A DNA stretch of 34,117 nt, from assembly GCA_029287235.1 (NCBI GenBank), contig JARFRM010000328.1:1-34117 (forward strand), read 5' to 3'. Positions 16,840 to 24,682 of the stretch are shown here, in pieces. How positions within the stretch are numbered: position 1 is the first letter of the stretch; each line of letters starts with the position of its first letter. The position numbers were made by a program, and so were the translations under genes. The DNA comes from Thermoanaerobaculales bacterium (GTDB taxonomy: Bacteria; Acidobacteriota; Thermoanaerobaculia; Thermoanaerobaculales; Sulfomarinibacteraceae). Under the pieces are notes generated by a model. The model searched no databases and was not told where the DNA came from. It saw nothing but the letters and a program-made list of their open reading frames with translations.

Positions 16840-17023
16840 CTGGAAGCCCGCCCCCACAACCATCGCCAGGCTGGAAGCCCGCCCCACAACCATCGCCAAG
16901 CTGGAAGCCGGTCCCCACAACCATCGCAGAGCTGAAAGCCCGCCCCAAAACCATCGCCAAGCTGGAGGCCCACCCCCACAACCATCGCAAAGCTGGAAGC
17001 CGGTCCCCACAACCCATCGCAGA
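16840..17023. repeat. Tandem repeat, six units of 30/31 bp
   Basis: Units begin CTGGAAGCC and end CACAACCATCGC, starting at 16840, 16871, 16901, 16932, 16962 and 16993, so the period alternates 31, 30, 31, 30, 31. Units differ by a few substitutions. A 14-bp perfect inverted pair brackets the array: GCAGGCTGGAAGCC at 16835-16848 and its complement at 17053-17066. There are no unique spacers, so it is not a CRISPR array. Reading frames through it on both strands are only translated repeat. Confidence 0.85.
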
Positions 17024-17212
17024 GAAGGTGATTGAGGCGGCTTTGTGGAGCAGGCTTCCAGCCTGCTCATGGGGGTGATGCTGAGCGTCGCACCAACGCG
17101 TGGATGCGCGAAGGGATACGAGACGCGAGATATCAAGGGCGGATTTCGAGAATGATATGCGGATTACAGCGAATAATATGCTGAACATAGAAATGACGTG
17201 CAGGTATCGACC

Positions 17213-18967
17213 TCACGCCACCAGGAGATCCTCACCCGCCCGCACGAGCTCGGCGTAGCGGCCTTCCGCCGCCATGAGCTCGGTGTGGCTCCCCTGCTCC
17301 ACGATCCGCCCCCTCTCGAGCACGACAATCCGATCCGCCTGCTCCACGGTCGACAGCCGGTGGGCGATAACGATCACCGTCTTGCGCTCGAAAATCCTCG
17401 CCAGCGCGTCCTGGATCAGCTGCTCGGTCATGGAGTCGATGGACGCGGTGGCCTCGTCGAGGATCAACAGTGCAGGATCGTGCGCCATGGCCCGAGCAAA
17501 GGCGAGAAGCTGCCCCTCTCCCACCGACAGATCAGCCCCCCGCTCGCGAAGCACATGATCCCACCCCAGCCGGTTGACGATCCCGTCGGCGTTGACGAGC
17601 TCGGCTGCGGCGATGGTGTCGGTGAATCCGATCTCCGGGTTCGCCAGATCGACGTTGAACCGCACGGGTTCCGAAAACAGCTGGGCATCCTGGCGGACCC
17701 CCGCGACCCGCCGCCTCACCTGCGATCCCCTGACGGCGGACAACTCCTGCCCGCCGATGGTGATGGATCCTCGATAGCCGGTGTAGGAGGTGTCGAGAAT
17801 ACGGGTCAATGTGGTCTTGCCCGAACCGGTGGGACCGACAATGGCCACCACCTCGCCCGGGGCAACCTCCAGGTCGATACCGACCAGGACGTCGATCGTC
17901 TCGGATCGATAGCGGAAATGAACATCTTCCAGCCGCAGCGTCCCCTCCGCTGAGGCCAGGTCTTCACCGTCGTCGGTGACGATCTCCTCGACATCGAGAA
18001 GCCCGAGGATCTTCTCCAGCGCCGCGGCCCCGCGTTGGAGCACGGCGACACGGGCCGACAGCTCGCGCAGCGGCCGGAAGAGCCGGTCGAGATACTCGAT
18101 GAAGGCCACCAGCAACCCCGCACTCAGCGGCTCCACCGGGGCCAGGGGCAGCCCGATCTTCGACGCAAGACCGGCCCCGTACCAGAGCATCACCGCGACG
18201 CAGATGGAGGCCGCGCCATCCACCAGCGCGTACATGAAGGAGTCATAAATATTGGAACGGGTCGTCGCACGACGGAAACGGTCGTTCCTATGATCGAAGA
18301 GCCGCGCGCTCTCGACCTCGTTGGCGAAGAGTTGGACGACCTCGACCCCGTCCACCCGCTCCGCGAGGAAGGCGTTGACCGAGGCCAGAGCCTCCCGTAC
18401 CTCGAGAAAGAGCGACCGGAGGCGGCGCCGGATGAACTCGAGGACGCCGAGCATGAGCGGCGCCAACAGCAGCAGCACGAGAGTCATGCGGGCGTCGAGC
18501 CAGAGCATGGCGCCCAGGGTGCCGACGATCATGAGCAGATCGAGAATGATGTTGATCAGACCCGAGGAAAAGGCCTCGCCCAACGCATCGACGTCGGAGG
18601 TCGCACGCGTCAGCAGTCGCCCCGCGGGCTGGCGATCGAGATAGCTCTGCTTGAGCCCCAGGAGCCGGCGATAGATCCCCGAACGCAGACGCACAATGCT
18701 GCGCTGCCCCCCCCAGGCGAGGGCGAGCACATAGCCGCCCTCGAGGACGTAGACCGCCACCACGGCTCCGAGGTAGGCCAGGGCGACGGTGGCGAGGCCG
18801 TCGGCGATGCCGGGCACGACATGATCGTCGATGGCCTTTTTGAGCAGCCACGGCTGGACCAGGCTGAGACCCGCGGTGGCCGGAGTCAGCAGAAGCGCCA
18901 GGGCAAAGGCCCACGCGTCGGGACGGAGGTACGGCCACAGCTGACGGAACATGGATCGATCGGTCAC
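17213..18967 (-). CDS. ABC exporter half-transporter, subunit with complete Walker B
   Basis: Type IV ABC exporter half-molecule of 584 residues: six-helix membrane domain (about 1-320) then nucleotide-binding domain. Walker A GPTGSGKTT is at 378-386, Walker B LLILDE at 500-505 with catalytic Glu505, and the switch His at 536. The signature motif is degenerate (LSVGE, 480-484, instead of LSGGQ). This matches the TM288/LmrD-like partner of asymmetric heterodimers and the MdlB group (KAIDDHVVPG near the N-terminus). The start is GTG at 18967, overlapping the stop of the upstream partner (GTGA), with GAGGT five to six bases upstream. The substrate (drug, lipid or peptide) cannot be told. Confidence 0.93.
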   Translation of the reverse strand: MTDRSMFRQLWPYLRPDAWAFALALLLTPATAGLSLVQPWLLKKAIDDHVVPGIADGLATVALAYLGAVVAVYVLEGGYVLALAWGGQRSIVRLRSGIYRRLLGLKQSYLDRQPAGRLLTRATSDVDALGEAFSSGLINIILDLLMIVGTLGAMLWLDARMTLVLLLLAPLMLGVLEFIRRRLRSLFLEVREALASVNAFLAERVDGVEVVQLFANEVESARLFDHRNDRFRRATTRSNIYDSFMYALVDGAASICVAVMLWYGAGLASKIGLPLAPVEPLSAGLLVAFIEYLDRLFRPLRELSARVAVLQRGAAALEKILGLLDVEEIVTDDGEDLASAEGTLRLEDVHFRYRSETIDVLVGIDLEVAPGEVVAIVGPTGSGKTTLTRILDTSYTGYRGSITIGGQELSAVRGSQVRRRVAGVRQDAQLFSEPVRFNVDLANPEIGFTDTIAAAELVNADGIVNRLGWDHVLRERGADLSVGEGQLLAFARAMAHDPALLILDEATASIDSMTEQLIQDALARIFERKTVIVIAHRLSTVEQADRIVVLERGRIVEQGSHTELMAAEGRYAELVRAGEDLLVA

Positions 18968-20769
18968 GAGGCCACCTCGGCCACGTTGCCGGCCCTCTGG
19001 CTCTGGATCACCCAGGTGTCTCGGTAGACCCCGGGACGGTCAATGAGCTCCCGGTGGGGGCCCTGATCGATGAGCCGCCCCTGATCGAGGACGAGCACCG
19101 TGTCACAGTGGCGCAGGGCCGACAGTCGGTGACTGGCGATGAAGACGGTGGGGGCTTCGGGGCGACGGGTCAGGGCGGCGACGGTCTCGACCAGACGGGC
19201 CTCGGTCTCATGATCGACGGCCGACAGCACATCGTCGAGTATGAGGACATCACCGCGACGATGGAGCGCCCTCGCGAGGGCCACCCGCTGACGCTGACCA
19301 CCCGACAGCATGATTCCTCGTTCACCGACCACCGTCTCCATCGCGTCGGGGAGACTCTCGAGATCCGCGGCGAGGGCGGCTCTTCCCACCGCCTCGACGA
19401 TGAGTTCCGGATCGGCCGCCTCGTCGAGACCAATGTTCGAGGCGATGGAGTCCGAAAACAGAAAGGGGCGTTGGGGCGCAACGGCGAGCCGCCGGCGCCA
19501 GTGATCCAGATCGAGGCCCACGAGGTCGTTTCCGTCGATGAAGACGGTCCGGGCCGGAGGGTTGTAAAGCCTCGCCAGGAGCCGCAACAGGGTGCTCTTA
19601 CCGGCGCCGGTGCGGCCGAAGATCCCGACCACCGACCCGGCCTCGATGCCGGCCGAAAAACCCTCGATCACCAACCGTTCCGGTTCGTCGGGGTAGGCGA
19701 AATCGAGCCCCCTGAACTCGATGGCCGGACCACGGCCGGCGGGCAGGACCCTGCCCGTTTCCCCCTCCGGCCGATCGATGGGTGCATCCATCAGCTCGAA
19801 GATGCGTTCCAGGGCGGCGCGACCGCGTTGGATCACCGACAGCATCCAGCCGAGGGAGCGCAACGGAGGCAGGAAGACCGTCAGCAACGCCGTGAACGCC
19901 GCCAGCTCTCCCACGGTGAGGGCGCCCGAGAAGACCAGGGGACCACCCACGGCGATGAGGGCGAACATGGCCGTCCCACCCGCCAGCACCAGCAGCGGCA
20001 GGGCCGCGGCTCGGATCACCGCCAGCTTCATCCCGGTGGAGAGCCACTTCCGGTTGCGGGCTTCAAACCGGTCGACAAAGGCTCCCTCGGCAACAAAACC
20101 CTGGATGGCCGCGACCCCCTGCAGGCTCCCGAGAACATGCTCCGAGATCTCGCCGAGCTGCTCCTGATTCTGCCGGCTGAGCCAGAAGAGTCGGCGGATG
20201 GCCCACTGGACGGCGGCCATCCCGACCAGGATCGGAAGCAGCACCAGCACCGTCAGCTTGGGCGACAGCTCCGCCATCTTCCAGATGGTGAGAACCACGG
20301 CGAGGGTCACGTTGACGATCTGCAGACCGCCGTAGCCCACGAGGGTCCGGACCCACGTGATGTCGTTCGAGGCGCGGCTCACGATATCGCCCCGCTTGTG
20401 GGTGGCGTAGAACGAGGGCTGGAGCCGCAGCAGCCGGTCGAAGAGGTCCCTGCGCAGCTCGTACTCCAGGTGCCGACCCGGGTTGAAGATCAGGATCCGC
20501 GACAGGCTCCGCACAACGATGATCGCCAATCCCATGACCGCGATGAGCGCGGCATAGCGACCGATGCCCTGACCCGCTCTGAGTCCGTCGATGGCGTTGC
20601 CGATCTCGCCCGGAATGCTCACGGTCAGCCAGTTGGTGACCCAGAGGAAGGCAGCGCCCACCGAATAGCTCCACCGATACCGCCAGGCGTAGTGCCGCAG
20701 CAGTCGGACGATGGGCGAGGGAGTGTTGTCGTGCTTCACGAAATCAATAACCCGCGGGTATGGTCTCAT
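18964..20769 (-). CDS. ABC exporter half-transporter, subunit with degenerate Walker B
   Basis: Partner half-transporter of 601 residues with a membrane domain (about 20-320) and a nucleotide-binding domain carrying Walker A GRTGAGKST (385-393), an intact LSGGQ signature (488-492) and the switch His547. The residue after Walker B is Asp513 (LILDD), not the catalytic Glu. This combination is that of TM287/LmrC-type subunits, whose own ATP site is hydrolysis-poor while their LSGGQ completes the partner's active site. The start is ATG at 20769; the longer in-frame region up to 20955 runs into the divergent hpt gene. It is the promoter-proximal gene of a two-gene leftward operon, with 109 bp separating it from divergent hpt. 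Confidence 0.93.
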   Translation of the reverse strand: MRPYPRVIDFVKHDNTPSPIVRLLRHYAWRYRWSYSVGAAFLWVTNWLTVSIPGEIGNAIDGLRAGQGIGRYAALIAVMGLAIIVVRSLSRILIFNPGRHLEYELRRDLFDRLLRLQPSFYATHKRGDIVSRASNDITWVRTLVGYGGLQIVNVTLAVVLTIWKMAELSPKLTVLVLLPILVGMAAVQWAIRRLFWLSRQNQEQLGEISEHVLGSLQGVAAIQGFVAEGAFVDRFEARNRKWLSTGMKLAVIRAAALPLLVLAGGTAMFALIAVGGPLVFSGALTVGELAAFTALLTVFLPPLRSLGWMLSVIQRGRAALERIFELMDAPIDRPEGETGRVLPAGRGPAIEFRGLDFAYPDEPERLVIEGFSAGIEAGSVVGIFGRTGAGKSTLLRLLARLYNPPARTVFIDGNDLVGLDLDHWRRRLAVAPQRPFLFSDSIASNIGLDEAADPELIVEAVGRAALAADLESLPDAMETVVGERGIMLSGGQRQRVALARALHRRGDVLILDDVLSAVDHETEARLVETVAALTRRPEAPTVFIASHRLSALRHCDTVLVLDQGRLIDQGPHRELIDRPGVYRDTWVIQSQRAGNVAEVAS

Positions 20770-20878
20770 GTTTCCCTGCACCGAGCACCACCGGGCCCGG
20801 CTCCGCCGGACCGGGCGGCGCTCGCTGCAGACGATGTGCGTGCTACCGTGGGTCAGCGAATCGGTGTTGGAGGATGCA

Positions 20879-21418
20879 ATGACCGAGATCGTCCCCGAAG
20901 TTCTCATCAGCGAGGAACAGATCCGGAACAAGGTCGCCGAGCTCGGCGGTCGCATCTCGGCCGACTATACCGATGTCGACGATCTGATTCTGGTCGGAAT
21001 CCTCAAGGGTTCCTTCATATTCCTGGCGGACCTCGCCCGGGAGCTGACAATCCCTCGGAGCGTCGACTTCATGGCCCTTTCAACCTATGGCGACTCCGAG
21101 TCCACCGACACCGACGGCGCGGTCCGGATGATCATGGATCTCCGCCGGAACATCACCGGCAAGCATGTGATCGTGGTTGAGGACATCGTCGACACGGGCT
21201 ACACCCTGAGCTATCTCCTGCGCAACCTGGCGGCTCGGCAACCCGCCTCGCTCAAGACCTGTGTGTTGGTTGAAAAGCCCGAGCGCCGAGAGGTCTTCAC
21301 CCAGATCGACTATCTCGGGTTCTCGATCCCCGATGTCTGGGTGGTGGGCTGCGGCCTCGACTGGGCCGAGCGATTCCGCACCCTGCCCTACATCGGCGTC
21401 GTGCGGCCGGAAGACTGA
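20879..21418 (+). CDS. hpt: Hypoxanthine phosphoribosyltransferase
   Basis: Purine salvage enzyme forming IMP (and often GMP) from hypoxanthine (or guanine) and PRPP in the cytoplasm. The 179-residue length is standard. The PRPP-binding loop is VIVVEDIVDTGYT (EDIVDTG at 101-107); the conserved LKGS is at 42-45 and the flexible-loop STYG at 68-71. The C-terminal VGCGLDWAERFRTLPYIGV is typical. The start is ATG at 20879 with GGAGG (20869-20873) five bases upstream. DUF423 follows after 10 bases, so they are likely co-transcribed. No tilS or ftsH, its frequent neighbours, is nearby. Confidence 0.96.
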   Translation: MTEIVPEVLISEEQIRNKVAELGGRISADYTDVDDLILVGILKGSFIFLADLARELTIPRSVDFMALSTYGDSESTDTDGAVRMIMDLRRNITGKHVIVVEDIVDTGYTLSYLLRNLAARQPASLKTCVLVEKPERREVFTQIDYLGFSIPDVWVVGCGLDWAERFRTLPYIGVVRPED

Positions 21419-21428
21419 GCTTCACCGC

Positions 21429-21815
21429 ATGAGCTCCGACCGGATGTTCTTCGTCCTGGGATCGATCCTGGCGGGCACCGCGGTGGCGGCGGGCGCCTTC
21501 GGCGCGCATGCGCTTCAAGGGCGGGTCGATCCACACATGCTCGACACCTTTGCGACCGGCGCGAGATACCAGATGTTCCACGCCTTGGCGCTGCTCGCGG
21601 TCGCATGGGCGGTGGTCCGCTGGCCGGGAGCACGACTCGAGCTCGCCGGTTGGTTGTTGACGGCGGGAACCGCCGTATTTTCGGGCAGCCTCTATCTGAT
21701 GACCCTGACCGGAATCCGTTGGCTCGGGGCGATCACCCCCATCGGCGGCGTGCTGCTCATCGCCGGATGGACGGTGCTCGCCTGGAGAGCATTCCGCGAC
21801 CATCGCCCCGGCTGA
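21429..21815 (+). CDS. DUF423 (YgdD-like) membrane protein
   Basis: Small inner-membrane protein of 128 residues with four predicted helices. The DUF423 pattern is clear: LGSILAGTAVAAGAFGAHAL near the N-terminus, TGARYQMFHALALL in the second helix region, FSGSLYLMTLTG, and LGAITPIGGVLLIAGW. The family's function is unknown. It starts 10 bases after the hpt stop, which suggests one transcript. Confidence 0.92.
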   Translation: MSSDRMFFVLGSILAGTAVAAGAFGAHALQGRVDPHMLDTFATGARYQMFHALALLAVAWAVVRWPGARLELAGWLLTAGTAVFSGSLYLMTLTGIRWLGAITPIGGVLLIAGWTVLAWRAFRDHRPG

Positions 21816-21894
21816 CGCGGTACACTGGATCGTGAGCTTTCGGGCGGGAGTGCGCCCGTAAGTGACTCAAAACCGGGGGAATCAAGGACCACCG

Positions 21895-22845
21895 ATGATG
21901 AAAATCCCAGCTTTTCTTCTGGCCGCTGTGGTGATCGGAGCGCTCCCCGGCGCACAGGCCGAGATCATCCGTATCCGAGGCGGCGCCGAGATCACGGGCG
22001 AGATTCTGCTCCGCAAGGCCGACACCCTCGTCGTCGATCTCGGCTTCAGGGTGATCGAGATCCCGACCAACGAGGTCGAGAGCATCACCGCAGAAGACAC
22101 GGCAGCGGCGGCGACGGCCGAGTCGTCCGATCTCTTCGCCGACGAACCCGGACGGACCGAGCTCAGCGTCAAGGAGAATATCGACCGGTGCGGAGAAGCC
22201 GTGGTGCAGGTGCGCACTCCCACCGGGCTCGGATCGGGATTCGTCATCCACCCTTCCGGCTATGTGGTGACCAACCAGCACGTCATCTCCGGCGAGCATC
22301 AGATCTCCATCACCCTCTTTCTCCAGGGCGAGCACGAGCTCGAACAGATCCACTTCGAACAGGTGCGGATCGTGGCCCTCGATTCGTGGACCGATCTCGC
22401 CCTGCTCAAAATCGAAGACGGCGGTGACCACAGTTTCGCCACCGTGCCGCTGGGCTCGTACGACCAGCTCCGCCAGGGGCAACCGGTCTTTGCCGTCGGC
22501 TCCCCCCTCGGACTTGATCGGACCGTGTCAGAGGGGATCATCAGCCTGACCAATCGTTTCATCGAGGGCCGGCTGCTCATCCAGACCACCACCGAGGTCA
22601 ACCCGGGCAACTCGGGCGGCCCCCTCTTCAATCTCCGTGGCGAGGTTGTCGGAGTCAACGATCTCAAGCTCATCGGGCTCGGTGTGGATGGCCTCAGCTT
22701 TGCGATTCAAGTGAGCACCTTGAAGGACTTCCTGCGCAACCGGGACGCCTTCGCCTTCGATCCCCGCCACCCCAACGCCGGCTTCCGTTACCTCAGCCCA
22801 CCACGTCATTCGCTCGGCACCGACGCAAAGGACACACCCCCATGA
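21895..22845 (+). CDS. Exported trypsin-like (S1C/HtrA-like) serine protease lacking PDZ
   Basis: Predicted exported serine protease of 316 residues. After a signal peptide (about 1-22, ending GAQA) comes a small beta-rich segment (about 23-65), then a linker rich in Ala and acidic residues, then a chymotrypsin-fold domain with the triad His129 (TNQHV), Asp167 (SWTDLALL) and Ser240 (NPGNSGGPL). The C-terminus stops soon after the protease core, so there is no PDZ domain as in DegP or DegS. The start is ATG at 21895 (21898 also possible), with AAGGA about six bases upstream. Its stop overlaps the next start by four bases (ATGA). Envelope quality control or processing of a neighbour protein are both possible. 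Confidence 0.9.
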   Translation: MMKIPAFLLAAVVIGALPGAQAEIIRIRGGAEITGEILLRKADTLVVDLGFRVIEIPTNEVESITAEDTAAAATAESSDLFADEPGRTELSVKENIDRCGEAVVQVRTPTGLGSGFVIHPSGYVVTNQHVISGEHQISITLFLQGEHELEQIHFEQVRIVALDSWTDLALLKIEDGGDHSFATVPLGSYDQLRQGQPVFAVGSPLGLDRTVSEGIISLTNRFIEGRLLIQTTTEVNPGNSGGPLFNLRGEVVGVNDLKLIGLGVDGLSFAIQVSTLKDFLRNRDAFAFDPRHPNAGFRYLSPPRHSLGTDAKDTPP

Positions 22846-24674
22846 ACAATTCCCCCATGCTCCGCGCCGCCCTGCTCATCTTCATTCTCATCGCCGCCAC
22901 CTCGGGCGAGACTGCGGTGGACGACCTCACCGACGTCGTTCCGATCGGCTCTCCGATCGTCTACTACGTCACCGACATCCCCGGCGCCGTGGCCCAGTGG
23001 AAGGATTCTCCCCTGGCCGGGCTCTGGAACGACCCACAGGTTCGGACCTTTTTCGCCCCGCTGCGGGATGAACTCGAGGTCGAGCGCTGGAGCGAGATGG
23101 TGCGCAAAGAGACCGGCCATGAGCTCGACGAGATCATCAAGATGTTCACGGGTGATCTGGTCGTCTATCTCGAAGACTTCTCCATCGTCCTCGATGAGGG
23201 GGCCGAGGACGTCGATTTCAGCGTCGCCATGCTGGCCAGGGTCGGTGAGAACGCTGCAGCACTCGAGAAGCTGATTCTCGAGCAGCAGGAGAAGCTCGCC
23301 GAAGACAAGGAGGAAGAGGCTGAGGAAGACGACAGCGAAAGCACCCATGAGATTCGCGAATTTCGCGGTATCGACCTCCATGTCGAAAGCGTGTTCAGCA
23401 AGGAGGAGCTCACCCAGGAGAGCGGTTGGGCCATGGTCGACGGCGTGTGGGCATTCGCCTCGCCCATCGAATCGCTCGAGCGTGCCGTCGCCGGCATCCT
23501 CGACGGCGGGGACGATGATCCGCTCCGATCCGGAACCAACTTCGCGACGGTCTCCTCCCACACCCGCAAGGCGGACAGCTGGGTCTTCATCGACATCGAT
23601 CCCTGGGTACCCATGATCCGAACGGCGATGGAAGAGGGACTCGCCGCCGCCCAGGAGTCCGGCAGCCCCTTCCCCGTCGACCCGGCGGCCCTCCTGGAAG
23701 CCCTCGGCATCGAGGCGATGCAGGCCCTCTTCGCCACCCTCGATTTCAAGGATCAGAGGATGGGGATGGACTTCGGCCTGACCTACACCGAGAACCGCGG
23801 CCTGGTCAAACTCCTGGCATACGGCCCGGAGGAGGCTCCCCGCCCGACCTTCATTCCCGTCGACAGCAACAGCTTCACCGCCGCCTATTTCGACTTCGGC
23901 GACGCCTGGTCGGCCTTCGTCGATATCATGAACGGGATCAACCCCGCTCTCATGGGCATGGCCGCCATGCAGCTCCAGTCCATGGCTCAGCAGGCCGGCG
24001 CCGAGCTCGACCTTCGGCGCGATCTCCTGGAGAATCTCACCGGGGAGATGGTCTCGATCCAGAACCTGGAAGGCCTCATCGGCGACAGTCTTGCCGAACT
24101 CCAGCTCGAGCAGGACCAGGTCTTCGCTCTCGGCATCAATCAGAAAGACGCACTCGAAAACGCCATCGAAACCATCAAGGGGATGGTCGGACAGGGATCG
24201 CAGTTCTTCAACGAACGCGATTTCGAGGGGCACACGATCTTCACCCTCGATCTTCCACAGGCCGAGGGCGAAGCTCCGGGCACCGAGATCGCATACGTCG
24301 TCCGCGACAATCACCTGTTGCTCTCGGTCGGTTCTCCGGCAACCCTTGAAAAAGTCCTGCTCAAGTTCGCCGCCAAGGGCAAATCGGTTTGGCTGTTGCC
24401 CCCCGTTCAACGCTCCCTAGGACAGCTTCCGGATGGCGGCGCCGCCCTTCAGTTCCAGGATCTGACCTCGATCGGAGATTTCGTTTTCAACGCCATCGCC
24501 CTCGCGGACGACGTCAAGACCGAGGACGGTGAGGACTTTCGAATCTGCGATCCGTCGGCGGTCCCCGACCCCGGAACCGTTGGAAAGTACTTCTCCTCGG
24601 GTGTCAGCGGTGTCTGGAAGGACGATCGCAGCATGGTGATCCGCTCCCTCATCCTGCCCGCCGACGGGGATTGA
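22842..24674 (+). CDS. Large exported protein of unknown function
   Basis: A 610-residue protein I do not place firmly in a family. It has an N-terminal signal peptide (MLRAALLIFILIAATSG), then two similar-looking alpha/beta halves. A strongly acidic, probably coiled segment lies at about 146-170 (rich in Glu, Asp and Lys). The recurring theme of a 'DxxxLxLxxxG' strand and statements such as LLLSVGSPATLEKVL resembles DUF3352-like exported proteins common in environmental bacteria, but this is a weak impression. It overlaps the preceding protease gene (ATGA) and its stop is nine bases before the next gene's ATG, so the three are one translational unit. It may be the partner or substrate of the protease (inference). 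Confidence 0.75.
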   Translation: MNNSPMLRAALLIFILIAATSGETAVDDLTDVVPIGSPIVYYVTDIPGAVAQWKDSPLAGLWNDPQVRTFFAPLRDELEVERWSEMVRKETGHELDEIIKMFTGDLVVYLEDFSIVLDEGAEDVDFSVAMLARVGENAAALEKLILEQQEKLAEDKEEEAEEDDSESTHEIREFRGIDLHVESVFSKEELTQESGWAMVDGVWAFASPIESLERAVAGILDGGDDDPLRSGTNFATVSSHTRKADSWVFIDIDPWVPMIRTAMEEGLAAAQESGSPFPVDPAALLEALGIEAMQALFATLDFKDQRMGMDFGLTYTENRGLVKLLAYGPEEAPRPTFIPVDSNSFTAAYFDFGDAWSAFVDIMNGINPALMGMAAMQLQSMAQQAGAELDLRRDLLENLTGEMVSIQNLEGLIGDSLAELQLEQDQVFALGINQKDALENAIETIKGMVGQGSQFFNERDFEGHTIFTLDLPQAEGEAPGTEIAYVVRDNHLLLSVGSPATLEKVLLKFAAKGKSVWLLPPVQRSLGQLPDGGAALQFQDLTSIGDFVFNAIALADDVKTEDGEDFRICDPSAVPDPGTVGKYFSSGVSGVWKDDRSMVIRSLILPADGD

Positions 24675-24682
24675 CGCCGAGG

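Noticed and set aside
16840..17023. CRISPR array
   Set aside because: Units are contiguous with no unique spacers and no cas gene is nearby.
16629..17188. Small frames encoding WRWLWG or GDGCGAGFQ repeats
   Set aside because: They are translations of the tandem repeat in several frames on both strands; no start signal or conserved domain.
19054..21180. 708-codon plus-strand frame across the ABC transporter gene and hpt
   Set aside because: It is antisense to an ABC subunit with all motifs, then runs out of frame through hpt; composition is Gly/Arg/Gln/His-rich.
22806..24410. Long minus-strand open frame (534 codons) opposite the 610-residue exported protein
   Set aside because: The plus-strand gene has a signal peptide and coupled start and stop with its neighbours; the antisense frame has no recognisable domain and biased composition.
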